Origin: Theocolax elegans
Lineage: Eukaryota; Arthropoda; Insecta; Hymenoptera; Cerocephalidae
Assembly: GCA_026168455.1 (NCBI GenBank)
Contig: CM047431.1
Span: forward strand, 63,832,887 to 63,896,886
Direction: 5' to 3'
DNA: 64,000 bases
Both the position numbers and the translations under genes were made by a program. A model generated the notes under the pieces. That model did not search any database. It was not told the origin of the DNA and saw only the letters and a list, made by a program, of their open reading frames with translations. Position 1 is the first letter of the stretch. Each line of letters begins with the position of its first letter. Shown one piece after another: positions 46,286-57,857 of the stretch.

Positions 46286-46930
46286 GATTATATTTTACAG
46301 TTCTATTTTATAATTTACTTATGTTTTAATGGTTTTATTGTACATTTACATGGTTACCTATTTTAAGTATGTTGTAACTTATGTTGTTCTTCGTGAAAAG
46401 TTAAAATAAAAAATTATAATAATTATTGTGATCTATCAACTGTCCTATTTTTTATTAAGTGACGAGTTTTATAACTGCAGATTAAATCAATTTTACAAAC
46501 TTAATAGCAAGCTTATTTTTCGAAACTAATATACAGTCAAATAATTTTTCTGGATAGTTATTTTAAATCATTCAATTTTTTAACACCTTGGTAGAAACAT
46601 TAACATTTCGTTGGTTAATGTTTCGTTAATTTTGCAGTTAAAAACGTCACATTATCATTATTTCGTTGTTAATAATGAAAATTAATTTTGGTTCAACATG
46701 AACACGTATTTAACATATTTAAATAAACAAAGTGGGTGTCAAATGTTGGCCAAATGTTGTGGAAGTTGTGCAACAATGCTGGAAATGCTGTTGGTAAGGT
46801 TTTGCATATTGTGTTTTAACAATATATGTACCACATTTTGGACACAGCCACTTCCAACATTTTTCCAACATTTGCCCAACACTTTACCCACAGGTGTGCA
46901 AAAGGATTTTGCAACATGTAAACAACATGT
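46286..46930. other. 3' flank of BEN gene and inverted-repeat-rich DNA
   Basis: Unassigned AT-rich DNA to about 46690. From 46730 to 46930 the sequence holds ttgttgg/ccaaca-type motifs and inverted pairs (gtggaagttgtg and cacagccacttccaac), leading into the minisatellite. The 115-codon ORF here is unlikely to be a gene. Confidence 0.4.
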
Positions 46931-46939
46931 GCCCAACAG

Positions 46940-47440
46940 GTATTATTTTTACGCGGGGTTGGACCGATGTTGGTATCCAACATTGGACCAATATTGGTAC
47001 GCAACGTTGGCCCAATATTGGTATCCCACGTTGGACCAATGTTGATATCCAACGTTGGACCAATGTTGGTATCCAACGTTGGACCAATATTGGTCCAACG
47101 TTGAACCAATATTGGTCCCCAACTTTGGACCAATGTTGGTACCCAACGTTGGACCAATGTTGGCACTCAACGTTGGACCAATATTGGTACCCAACGTTGG
47201 ACCAATATTGGTACCCATTATTGGTTTGAAAGTTGGCACCCAACGTTGAACCAATATTGGTACCCATTATTGGTTTTGGACGTTGGTATCAAACATTCAT
47301 CCATTATTGATAGTCATTGTGGTTTGGAACGTTGGTGTCCAACGGTGGAGCAAGATTGCTACCCATTACTGATTTTGAACTTTGGTATACAACGTTGGAC
47401 CAATATTGGTATTCACTATTGGAATTCGAATGTTGTTACC
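46940..47440. repeat. ~24-bp self-palindromic minisatellite
   Basis: About 20 units of TTGGACCAATATTGGTACCC AACG with drift at the 3' end. Each unit contains the palindromes CCAATATTGG (or CCAATGTTGG) and CCAACGTTGG, so either strand can fold on itself and long ORFs appear in several frames on both strands (LDQCWYPT, YWSNVGYQ types). Units degrade after 47220. Confidence 0.9.
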
Positions 47441-47454
47441 GAAGGTTGATTTTT

Positions 47455-47760
47455 ATTGCAGTATTTTCTATTGCAGAAACTTTATGGAGTTTAAGCAAAA
47501 AAAATATATAAATATTTAATTAAAGATACTTTTTGCTTATGTAGATTTGATTTCAGTATTTTATATTGCAGAAACTCTATGAAGGTTTAACCAAAATATA
47601 AGTAGAAATAGGATGGGAATAAGAATTAAAGATTTTCTTATCAGATAACATTTTTAACAGTGTGATTGGAAAACATACTTGCGAATGTTGACACCTACGA
47701 GGAAGGTGTTTTATATAAAGTACTGTCTGGAGGCAGAAATTCTATGTGGAATACTTAATA
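47455..47760. repeat. Second copy of the 186-700 repeat family
   Basis: cagtattttctattgcagaaac at 47463 and cagtattttatattgcag at 47554, then cttatcagataaca, gcgaatgttgacacc and gaaggtgttttat, in the same order as at 300-620. Confidence 0.7.
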
Positions 47761-49570
47761 ATGAATAATAAAATTACTGAAAGGGAAACTCTAATAAATA
47801 TATAATAAATTTCTATTGACATCTACAAAATACTTGCCGTTGTATTAGATACACATTTACATAATCTTATACAAAATATTGTGTTGAAAATTTGAAATTG
47901 ATATGCTTGGAGATTATGTTTTCAAAATTAGTTTTTCGTTAATCTATGCTGTAATGTAATAGCTATGCTGTACATGCTAATAGCCTCTATGATTATACAG
48001 ATTTCTGTTTACTTATAGACACTAATTCACTATTACTATTTTCATATAATCATATTATCAGTACTCAGTCTTTGATTCTTATACATTTTTCAACGTCGTA
48101 AATTGGAATACGGTCGGGCACCGCATGGGTTTTACATCATCCTGCTTTGCTCAGTGCTTCTTTCCCGTTTTTCGAGTTCTAAGTATTGACAGAGATTAGT
48201 ATAGAGATTGCCGATGAGCATGGGCGAGAGCGAGTCAACAAATTTGTCCTGCAGAGTAGCGCCCCGTCGCGGTGGTCGATCAAACCATTCGCACAATTGA
48301 AGTGAGAAAGAAATAAGGGGAAGGAACGAGTCGCAGTAGCGGTTGCCGTAGAGAAGGGGTACAAGAAAGGATGAAGGAGAAACATAAATGATGCGCGTTT
48401 TTCGCATGCACGTTAATTTGTAAATTTTAATAATCACAGATAAACTGCGGATTTTTATGCAACAAAGTTTTTTATATTGCATAAAATAATAAATAAAAAT
48501 GAAATATAACCAATGTTTACGTTATTCATTTAATTAATAGACTTACACATTTATATTCAAAAATATTTACTATAACTATTAAATTTGTATGAAAAACTTT
48601 ATGTTGCATAAAAATCCGTAGTCTAATCTTAAACTGTAAAAATTTCAAGTAATTATATCGACTTAGCTTTCATTTAAAAAATAAAAATAATGAAAAAATT
48701 GGGTTTTTTATGCCCAACGTTTTCGGGAATAAAAACAATTTCATCCGTTTGCAATTTTTGGAAAAAATAGTATTTTTGGTAGTTTTGATCGCTATTGTTT
48801 CTAGCTCAAAATGTCTACTACTATTCAAGTTGCTGTAAAAATTCTAAATCTTTCATCGATCAGCTGTTGAGAAAAAGATCATAATCTAAAATGTAATTTT
48901 TATTAAAATTTTGTTTACTTATGAAGTAATCTAATGTTGAACTAATCATATGTTTAAATAAAAATATCTTTCTCCTAAACATATGATTGCTTCAAAGAAA
49001 AGTAAATTGAAAGAAAAGCAATATCAACAAATTATATCTTTCAAAAGTACTTATAAAATAAATAATTTAAAATAAATAAATATTATAATAAATTATAATA
49101 AATATTTATATAATTTAAATTATTTATTGTATAAACACTTTGGAAAGAAATATTTTTTTGAATAATTTTTTTTGAGTATATCTATTTATGATACGACGTA
49201 TATGAACATTTAAATTTTTAAACTATGATTCATTACGCGCCAAGAAAAATCGATTTGTTTTGTTTAACGGTCCACTTGTTTATATCGCGGTTCGTCACCC
49301 GCGAGTAAATTAGTGATTGTTTTATTACGTTATATTGACAGTTTAAGTGAATATTACTGTTGCTGAAGGACCTCCACGATATTAGATTATACATTTTTAA
49401 ACTGGGAAGTATATTTCTATTGTTATTTAAATTTTAAAAATTTGAAGGGATTCGTTTATATTTAATTTACGTAAATTCTTTTATTAACCTTCAAATTTAT
49501 TTATTACTGCATGTAACTGTTCTCGTAACTTTGTTTCTTGTTCTGTGCTTTTTGTTTTAATTTGTTACAG
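47761..49570. other. Unassigned DNA
   Basis: Mostly AT-rich. 48170-48360 is GC-richer (agtagcgccccgtcgcggtgg). A 116-codon minus-strand ORF lies there without a recognisable domain. No other feature is supported, apart from what could be the promoter region of the THAP exon near 49200-49400. Confidence 0.35.
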
Positions 49571-49712
49571 TTGCTGGCATTATAAATGAAAAATAATAAG
49601 CCGTATGATAGGTGTCAATATAGAAGCTGCAGCAATGGGAAGCAAAAAGGATACAAATTATTTAGATTTCCAGCTGACGTTAATCGACAGAAAACGTGGA
49701 TTGAAAATTCAG
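49571..49712 (+). CDS. THAP zinc-finger first coding exon (partial gene)
   Basis: After an acceptor (tttgttacag, ending 49570) the exon begins with a short leader, ATG at 49586, and codes for the first half of a THAP domain: MKNNKPYDRCQYRSC, then YKLFRFP and RQKTWIENSG. The C-x3/4-C pair, the LFRFP block and the conserved Trp fit THAP. A GT donor follows at 49713. The next THAP exon (second Cys/His pair, AVPTIF-type end) is not seen. The following intron contains the Penelope-like insertion, so the gene may continue beyond it or be dead. THAP domains bind DNA and occur in host factors and P-element transposases. Confidence 0.6.
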
Positions 49713-49929
49713 GTATTTTTTAAATCTTGTCTTTAAAATAGTAACATTTCTAAAATGATTTTTTCTAAAAAATAAATTTGTTTATATTCTGGCTTAAAGT
49801 TTGTTCAGTTATCTTTATTTGTTTTAATTATTCCAAAAATTGACAATTTTTAAAAAAAATAATAAGTTGAAAAAATTTTTAATATTATATTTAATATTAT
49901 TTTTTGATAGTATTTATGCATTATTATAC

Positions 49930-50127
49930 TAATCCTTTTTTCTTAGTATTTTATATTACAAAATCTGTATAATAAATTTTTATCGTTCGGTTTCTGCAAT
50001 AAAAAGTATTGAAATGAAAACACCTTCCGAGAAGATGTGAAAATTCACAAACATGAGTGTGCTTTTCAATAGCACTTTTAGAATAGTACTCTACTACTAA
50101 CTAAGTAGATAGAATGTTCTTATAAAC
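49930..50127. repeat. Inverted relic of the 186-700 family
   Basis: In reverse complement it shows ctcggaaggtgttttcattt and tactttttattgcagaaacc, matching the gaaggtgttttat and attgcagaaac blocks of that family. A similar piece continues after the Penelope insertion at 55890-55960. Confidence 0.5.
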
Positions 50128-50234
50128 AGTTTTTGCTACGATATAAATTTGTTCTATTCGTCCACGCAGTTGGTTCAAAAGAAGGCGTTTTTATCGATTT
50201 TTAGTGAACTAACCATTTAATTTATTTAATTGGC

Positions 50235-50267
50235 GACGTTTCGATGGAAGTCCTCCATCCTCATCAG
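50235..50267 (-). ncRNA. Hammerhead-ribozyme-like core in the terminal pLTR
   Basis: On the minus strand: CUGAUGAG, a stem GAUGGA / UCCAUC with GGAC loop, then CGAAACGUC. These are the two conserved catalytic-core boxes (CUGAUGA and GAAA) joined by a stem II. Penelope-like pLTRs are known to carry hammerhead motifs with a very short stem III. Stems I and III were not fully resolved by eye. Confidence 0.55.
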
Positions 50268-50546
50268 GCTATACCTTTATTGAAACAATCATTTGTTACA
50301 CCAGCATTTTACAATTTTGCATATATATATATCTAAATATAATTACTCACTATTTGGTCAAATTAATGCACATATGTGGCTTTTCTCATAATTTCCATAG
50401 TATCTCTAATGTGTCGCTCTATAATCAAAAGCAAAAGCAAGCAGCAAAACATCAGTGTTAAAATTTGCACAAAGATTGAGGTTATGTAACTTATTTTACC
50501 TTTCCTCTCTGAATCGTACTTATATAACATCATAGAATTTATTTAA

Positions 50547-50589
<43 letters not shown>

Positions 50590-51233
50590 ATAGAACACAC
50601 AACACCAATTAAGCAAAAAGCAGTCAATATCAATAAAATTTATCAGAAAACAAAATTTGCTAGTCATTATCACAGATAGTTGGTAAAGCTATAATTCAAA
50701 TTTTTGCGACCCGTCATTATACACTTGTAGTGTGTGTCAATTTGACCGTATTCATGACATAGACGTGTAGCAAAAATTTGAATATTAATAAATCCTATAC
50801 GAAATGTAACATCATTAATTAACATCAAACTTAAGTCAATAATATTAAAAAAATTCTTTTATAAATACCACTAAAAAATAATTAATGAACACGTAACCGT
50901 ATAAATATTATTATTTGTACTTTAATATTTCTATAATTTAAAGTTATATTAACATTGATTCATTCATTATTGTCAATTACTGTTAAAAATTTTTTCTTAA
51001 AAATTAATAATAATTCAGTCTATATTTATTGCACTTTGTTAAAATATATTTACCATTTACAAATTAAAAATTAAATTTTGATTTTTTCCCAATTTCAAAT
51101 TTATGCGCGTATTAATCAGTAATCGATTACAGCGCTGATTATAATACTTGTAATTAAATTTGAACTAATTGATCTACCATCTGTAGATAACTAGCATTAT
51201 TTTTGAATTACGTTCAAGAAAGAAAGGAAATTA

Positions 51234-53783
51234 TTACAATTTGGACCGTAATTTGAGTTGATTAACAATGTTATTGTAAAATTGGCTAAGATTTTTTGTA
51301 TCATCTTTTACGTTAATGGCATTCTTCTCTAATTTAATATGGGTCATCTCTGATATCAGTCTTTTCCCCCAAATTTTTTCTCTATCTAACACGTCTACAT
51401 CTTTAAAATTAAATGTATGGTCATATTTTGTTATATGGTCATTTATAACATATTGCACACCCGACTTTTTACTATTAGATTCGTGTTCTTTTATTCTACA
51501 ATTTAATTGCCTTTTTGTCTCTCCTATATATGCTGCGTCACAATCATTACACTTAATTCTGTATACTACATTTGTTTCACAAAGTTTGTCTAATTTTTCC
51601 TTGCCTCTAACAATAACATTACTTAATCCATTACAAATTTTAGGAACAACCCTAGTACCCTTCTGTTTCATAAAACCAGACACATTATTATAAAAATTTG
51701 GAACATATGGAACGCTTAAAGTTGCAAAGTATCTATTTTGTTTATTTTGTTGAATATTATTGCTATTAGTTCTATATTTTATTTTTTCCATTCTTTTTCT
51801 TATATTATGATTAATAAATTTAATTGGGTACTCATTATTAACTAAAAACTCTTTAACTATTTTTAAGTTGGTGTTATGAAACTTCTGGTTTGACAATAAG
51901 ATTGCCTTATCTACCAACGTATATATCATAGCTCGTTTTTGTTCAATAGGGTGACTGGATAAAAAATGTAAAAATCTACCTGAAAATGTTTCTTTCCTAT
52001 ACCAATTCGTGATTATTTTTTTACTATGATTATTTCTAATTAAAGATAACTCTAAAAAGTTTATAGCACCATTTTTTTCTTTTTCATGAGTAAATTGTAA
52101 TCGTGCGTTATAATTATTGAATACCTCTAATACTTTAGTTATCTTATTTTCAGGAATGCACATTATTGTGTCATCTACATATCTGTAGTAAAACACCGGT
52201 ATAAAATCTAAATTATTTAAGCACTCCTGTTCTAAATCTGTCATTACCAAATCTGCAAAAGTTGGGCTTATCGGACTACCCATGGGAGAGCCAAAAATTT
52301 GTCTATAATATTTTTTATCCCAAGAAAAATACGTATTACGTAGCAAAAATTTTACACCTACTAGAAGATCATTTAATGAGATATTGTAAATTTTTCTTAT
52401 AAGGTGATACCTTTTTTCAATACTCTCAATCACTAAATTTTCGGGTACGTTGGTAAATAAGGACACTACATCTAAAGAAATCAAAACATAATTTTCAGGA
52501 ATATCACAGTTGCTAATTTTATTTATTAAATCTACACTATTTTTAACATAAGATTTAGGTCTCTTTATGCAATTCGAAAGCATTTTGTCTATTATTTTAG
52601 ATAGCTTGTATGTGGGACTGCCAATACATGAAACAATAGGCCTAAGTGGATATTCTTTTTTATGTACTTTTGGTAATCCATAAATTCTCGGCAGTACTGT
52701 ATCTGTTTGGGTTAATTCATTATTATGGCATTTTTTACCCAAGAGTTCTAATTTATTCCACTTTTGCATAATTTTTTGTGTATCTTTTTGTAATTTTATT
52801 AGTGGATTTCTATTTATTCGAATATATGTTTTACTATCTGATAAAAGATTGTGCATTTTGAGTTCATATGAATCTCTTTGAATAGCAACTGTGACGTTAC
52901 CTTTGTCAGCTAAAGTAAAAAATACATTGGTATTATTTTTTAAAAACAACTTTGTTTGTTTCAATCTTTGTGCAAATAATCTGTCTTCAATGTTTATATG
53001 TGTAGTTCTTTTTATATTTCCTTCCATATAATTAGTAATATTTTTCCTAATAAGATTCATTGATTCTTTTGCAATTTCTGTGTGTTTAAATAATTGTTCC
53101 ACATTCTTTATGGTTTCTATTATACTATTTTTGTCTAAAAAATTACTAGAACTATATTTTTGGCCTAAGGATACTGTATCTTGAACTTCATCAGGAATAT
53201 TAACATTAGTTAGGTTGATAAACCATTTCTTTTTGTAACTATTTGTATTTGTGGAACAATTATTCGACACATATGCATTGCTACTACTTCTGCTCTTAAT
53301 TGTACAATAAGTTAATTTATCAAATTTTCTTTTGTGTACAATGTCTATTTTTCTTTTTACATTACTTATATTATTATTGCGTATTTCAATGAATTTATTA
53401 ACAATATCTTCCGGTAATTTACTATATATTGACGTTCTTACTTTATCTATTTTTTTGCTAACATATGATATGTGTATATTAACATCTTGTATTTCTATAT
53501 TTAAAAACTTTTTTTGCAATTTACTGATGTTTTCTATTACTTTGTGTTTAGCAGTATTACTTATAAACGTAATATGTTCTAAATTGTGCTTGATATTTTT
53601 TAAATGTACCGGCAATAAATCAAATTTTCTACATTTTAATAAAAATTGTCTCTGCGACTTAGCTTTACAAAGATTTTCTTGCAATTTTGTAAATTTTTTC
53701 AGCATCGTCTTGACGCTTCTTCCATACGTATCAGCTATGTGTGTGTAAAATGATGTTTCTTGGTCCTCGTTGTTATTGGACAT
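51234..53783 (-). CDS. Penelope-like reverse transcriptase with GIY-YIG endonuclease
   Basis: One intact 849-residue frame, the expected size for animal Penelope-like elements. The N-terminal third is Lys/Asn-rich. RT motifs appear in order in the middle: ADKGNVTVA, RIYGLPKVHK, LISLDVVSLFTNVP, GSPMGSPISP and YRYVDDT (catalytic DD), followed by the thumb-like FLHFLSSHP region. The C-terminal ~120 residues hold the GIY-YIG endonuclease: VVYRIKCNDC, AAYIGETKRQLNCRIKEH, with the usual Arg and later Glu. The protein copies element RNA and cuts target DNA. It ends NQLKLRSKL. The neighbour is its own pLTR only. No frameshift is seen, so it may still be active. Confidence 0.93.
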   Translation of the reverse strand: MSNNNEDQETSFYTHIADTYGRSVKTMLKKFTKLQENLCKAKSQRQFLLKCRKFDLLPVHLKNIKHNLEHITFISNTAKHKVIENISKLQKKFLNIEIQDVNIHISYVSKKIDKVRTSIYSKLPEDIVNKFIEIRNNNISNVKRKIDIVHKRKFDKLTYCTIKSRSSSNAYVSNNCSTNTNSYKKKWFINLTNVNIPDEVQDTVSLGQKYSSSNFLDKNSIIETIKNVEQLFKHTEIAKESMNLIRKNITNYMEGNIKRTTHINIEDRLFAQRLKQTKLFLKNNTNVFFTLADKGNVTVAIQRDSYELKMHNLLSDSKTYIRINRNPLIKLQKDTQKIMQKWNKLELLGKKCHNNELTQTDTVLPRIYGLPKVHKKEYPLRPIVSCIGSPTYKLSKIIDKMLSNCIKRPKSYVKNSVDLINKISNCDIPENYVLISLDVVSLFTNVPENLVIESIEKRYHLIRKIYNISLNDLLVGVKFLLRNTYFSWDKKYYRQIFGSPMGSPISPTFADLVMTDLEQECLNNLDFIPVFYYRYVDDTIMCIPENKITKVLEVFNNYNARLQFTHEKEKNGAINFLELSLIRNNHSKKIITNWYRKETFSGRFLHFLSSHPIEQKRAMIYTLVDKAILLSNQKFHNTNLKIVKEFLVNNEYPIKFINHNIRKRMEKIKYRTNSNNIQQNKQNRYFATLSVPYVPNFYNNVSGFMKQKGTRVVPKICNGLSNVIVRGKEKLDKLCETNVVYRIKCNDCDAAYIGETKRQLNCRIKEHESNSKKSGVQYVINDHITKYDHTFNFKDVDVLDREKIWGKRLISEMTHIKLEKNAINVKDDTKNLSQFYNNIVNQLKLRSKL

Positions 53784-53919
53784 TTTAGTAAGGATACGAA
53801 TTTCAATCCAAATCCAATGAATATGATATAAATTTGTTCTATTCGTCCACGCAGTTGGTTCAAATGGAGGCGTTTTTATCGATTTTTAGTGAACTAACCA
53901 TTTAATTTATTTAATTGGC

Positions 53920-53952
53920 GACGTTTCGATGGAAGTCCTCCATCCTCATCAG
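53920..53952 (-). ncRNA. Hammerhead-ribozyme-like core in the internal pLTR
   Basis: Same 33-base core as at 50235-50267, same orientation, in the pLTR upstream of the RT ORF. Confidence 0.55.
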
Positions 53953-54245
53953 GCTATACCTTTATTGAAACAATCATTTGTTACACCAGCATTTTACAAT
54001 TTTGCATATATATATATCTAAATATAATTACTCACTATTTGGTCAAATTAATGCACATATGTGGCTTTTCTCATAATTTCCATAGTATCTCTAATGTGTC
54101 GCTCTATAATCAAAAGCAAAAGCAAGCAGCAAAACATCAGTGTTAAAATTTGCACAAAGATTGAGGTTATGTAACTTATTTTACCTTTCCTCTCTGAATC
54201 GTACTTATATAACATCATAGAATTTATTTAATAAATAAATAAATA

Positions 54246-54766
54246 TTCAACAAAATAAACAAAATAGATACTTTGCAACTTTAAGCGTTCCATATGTTCC
54301 AAATTCTTATAATAATGTGTCTGGTTTTATGAAACAGAAGGGTATTAGGGTTGTTCCTAAAATTTGTAATGGATTAAGTAATGTTATTGTTAGAGGCAAG
54401 GAAAAATTAGACAAACTTTGTGAAACAAATGTAGTATACAGAATTAAGTGTAATGATTGTGACGCAGCATATATAGGAGAGACAAAAAGGCAATTAAATT
54501 GTAGAATAAAAGAACACGAATCTAATAGTAAAAAGTCGGGTGTGCAATATGTTATAAATGACCATATAACAAAATATGACCATACATTTAATTTTAAAGA
54601 TGTAGACGTGTTAGATAGAGAAAAAATTTGGGGGAAAAGACTGATATCAGAGATGACCCATATTAAATTAGAGAAGAATGCCATTAACGTAAAAGATGAT
54701 ACAAAAAATCTTAGCCAATTTTACAATAACATTGTTAATCAACTCAAATTACGGTCCAAATTGTAA
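54246..54766 (+). pseudogene. 5'-truncated inverted copy of the Penelope ORF (GIY-YIG end)
   Basis: Begins abruptly in the ORF (NKQNRYFATL region) directly after the pLTR and keeps the last ~170 residues, including the GIY-YIG nuclease, to the same stop. No RT is present. It is an inherent part of the composite insertion and not an independent gene. Confidence 0.9.
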
Positions 54767-55410
54767 TAATTTCCTTTCTTTCTTGAACGTAATTCAAAAA
54801 TAATGCTAGTTATCTACAGATGGTAGATCAATTAGTTCAAATTTAATTACAAGTATTATAATCAGCGCTGTAATCGATTACTGATTAATACGCGCATAAA
54901 TTTGAAATTGGGAAAAAATCAAAATTTAATTTTTAATTTGTAAATGGTAAATATATTTTAACAAAGTGCAATAAATATAGACTGAATTATTATTAATTTT
55001 TAAGAAAAAATTTTTAACAGTAATTGACAATAATGAATGAATCAATGTTAATATAACTTTAAATTATAGAAATATTAAAGTACAAATAATAATATTTATA
55101 CGGTTACGTGTTCATTAATTATTTTTTAGTGGTATTTATAAAAGAATTTTTTTAATATTATTGACTTAAGTTTGATGTTAATTAATGATGTTACATTTCG
55201 TATAGGATTTATTAATATTCAAATTTTTGCTACACGTCTATGTCATGAATACGGTCAAATTGACACACACTACAAGTGTATAATGACGGGTCGCAAAAAT
55301 TTGAATTATAGCTTTACCAACTATCTGTGATAATGACTAGCAAATTTTGTTTTCTGATAAATTTTATTGATATTGACTGCTTTTTGCTTAATTGGTGTTG
55401 TGTGTTCTAT

Positions 55411-55449
<39 letters not shown>

Positions 55450-55728
55450 TTAAATAAATTCTATGATGTTATATAAGTACGATTCAGAGAGGAAAGGTAA
55501 AATAAGTTACATAACCTCAATCTTTGTGCAAATTTTAACACTGATGTTTTGCTGCTTGCTTTTGCTTTTGATTATAGAGCGACACATTAGAGATACTATG
55601 GAAATTATGAGAAAAGCCACATATGTGCATTAATTTGACCAAATAGTGAGTAATTATATTTAGATATATATATATGCAAAATTGTAAAATGCTGGTGTAA
55701 CAAATGATTGTTTCAATAAAGGTATAGC

Positions 55729-55761
55729 CTGATGAGGATGGAGGACTTCCATCGAAACGTC
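55729..55761 (+). ncRNA. Hammerhead-ribozyme-like core in the inverted pLTR
   Basis: Same 33-base core on the plus strand in the inverted third pLTR: CTGATGAG, stem II, CGAAACGTC. Confidence 0.55.
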
Positions 55762-55835
55762 GCCAATTAAATAAATTAAATGGTTAGTTCACTAAAAATC
55801 GATTAAAACGCCTCCTTTTGAGTTTTTGCTACGAT

Positions 55836-57850
55836 TTTACTATATAATAAATTTATATTTTAAAAAATATTTATATAGGTTTTAACATTTCTATAAAATT
55901 ACGTAAAAATTTATTGCAACAGAAAGTACTGAAATAAAAATGGAATCGACAAGTATTTCTGTTTTAATACAATTAGATAACTACCCTACGTATTTCTTTT
56001 TAATTTATATTGTTGATGTGCAAAGCTAATAAAACTAAAACTTCTCTCTTTTTTATTATTTTTAAATAGCATAATAATTAATAATTTTTAAATACATTAT
56101 ATAACTTAGAAAAAATTCTCATTTTTCCCTTTTACTGCGGTAGAATAACAAATTTTCAAATACATAAAATTTGAAATTGACAACTTCTTTTATAGTTGGT
56201 AAAAGAAATTATTGTTCGTCCAAAAATAGTTTAATAAAAAATAAGACTCAAATTGATCTCCACGAACTCAATCTTTATTAAATGCCGACGTTTCGGCGAG
56301 AATTTCTTTTGTATAGGTGAAAATAAGCGGAAAATTTTGCGCTATTATACATAGTCAATTAAATAAAAAATCGATAAAATTCAAATTTTAAGCTAAAACA
56401 AATATAACAGTACGGGACAGGTAACTAAACCTAAAAATTAAATTTTTTTCAACATTATGTATAAACATTCGAGATTAAATTTGAAAAAAATTCCTATTTT
56501 TCCTTTCGATGACGGTAGGTTAAGAAATTTTTCGTAAATAAAATCCTGAAAATTCAAAAAATTTAAAAAAGTTACTGAAATATATGTAAATAAGCCTAAA
56601 AATTTACATTTTTTCAATATTCTATTCAGATATTCGGGATCAAATTATAAAAAATTTCTTTTTTCTTTTTTTATTGCGATACATAAAGAAATTTTCGAAG
56701 TATAGTCTTTGAAATTCCGGAGATTTCAAATATTCACTTAAGGGTATGTCGCACTCAGAAAATGGTAATTTTTAATTTTTTTTTCTAAACAAAAGAATGA
56801 ATTTCTGAAAAAATCCTGAACGCTGTGCCCTTAGACATGTTTTAAACAATATACCCACATTTTTTAGGGGTTTAAATCAATTATTTAATTATGTTATTTG
56901 CGTTGAAAGTTTCTACTTTTCTTGACTATTAATTACCGACCAATAAATTGTTTATTCAAATATTATTAAAAAAATTATTTTTTATTAAATAATGAAAACG
57001 TTATGCCCTGGCTTATGCTTTAAGGTTTCCATATGAATTATTGCAGATTTTCAATTCAATATTTTCAATATAATTTTTATGTTGATAGGTGTAGATCCCT
57101 GTAATTTGGGTCTGATATCCTGTTAAATTAACTGAAAGTTTTGGTCTAGGTGATTATAATAGTTAAATGCATGATTTATAATATTGAACTAGCAACAGAT
57201 ACCTCGCTCGCTAACGCTCACTCGGTTGTATTTTGATCGTGCTTATTTTAGATGAGTATATGTAAAATAGTTACACAGCCTTTTTTCTTTAAAGTTAAAT
57301 GTGACATTTTTATGTTCATTTTTTAAATGAAAAACATTACATTTTTTAAATAATTAGTAAACCAATTGGGTTTATCAAGGCAGAAATTGCATTTTTATGG
57401 ATACACCAAATTCGCTGTGTAAAGTTGAAGTTTATATGCATATCAATTTAAATTTTCTTGGATTAAAGCCCTTCGACAACTTTTATCCTGCAAGGAGTTT
57501 TTTGTATTTGCACCTGTTTTAAGCCTATTTTTGATAATATTTTAATATTTTACTTAATGAATGTGTTAAAAATCATCAAAAAAGAATATTTTTTATAATA
57601 TATTTTATAAACATGCCATTTCACATAATATTTTATAAAAAGTACAAAAATATTTTTATAACCGTACTCTACCCTTAACACCAACAATGATAATTTGCGC
57701 ATTGCGAAGAGGATTATGGTATAATTAATGTGGTGACTGAGATGTCGTTTTTGTAAAAAAAAATTGAGAAATAAACAAAATATGATAGTTAACTACCAAA
57801 GTTTTAAAATTAATCAAAATTTCTTTAAAATTACATGTAACTACTATTGT
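55836..57850. repeat. Repeat relics: old pLTR fragment and ~180-bp degenerate units
   Basis: At 56216-56340 (reverse complement) the gccgaaacgtcggcatttaat motif and tail resemble the 3' part of another, older Penelope pLTR. Units of the type gaaaaaaattcctatttttcc followed by tacggtag-like and agaaattttcg blocks recur near 56110, 56490 and 56650. The rest to 57850 is AT-rich, with a ctcgctcgctaacgctcactcgg patch at 57200. No gene supported. Confidence 0.4.
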
Positions 57851-57857
57851 ACAGACG

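Larger units (their letters stand above)
50143..55820 (-). mobile_element. Penelope-like element with inverted truncated partner copy
   Basis: Target duplications agtttttgctacgat flank it at 50128-50142 and 55821-55835. Structure: pLTR (50143-50590), 3' flank, ORF (minus, 53783-51234), second pLTR in the same orientation (about 53815-54245), then an inverted, 5'-truncated copy (54246-55820) comprising the C-terminus of the ORF, its 3' flank and a third pLTR. The two halves are nearly identical. In the GIY-YIG part only one residue differs (GTRVV versus GIRVV). pLTRs with an inverted 5'-truncated copy are typical of Penelope-like elements. The insertion is recent. Confidence 0.92.

Noticed and set aside
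46698..47511. Several ORFs of 64-127 codons on both strands (LDQCWYPT and YWSNVGYQ repeats)
   Set aside because: They are produced by the ~24-bp minisatellite being free of stops in several frames. There is no domain, no start context and no flanking exon.
51316..53748. Plus-strand ORFs of 125 and 138 codons opposite the Penelope ORF
   Set aside because: They are antisense shadows of the 849-codon RT/GIY-YIG frame.
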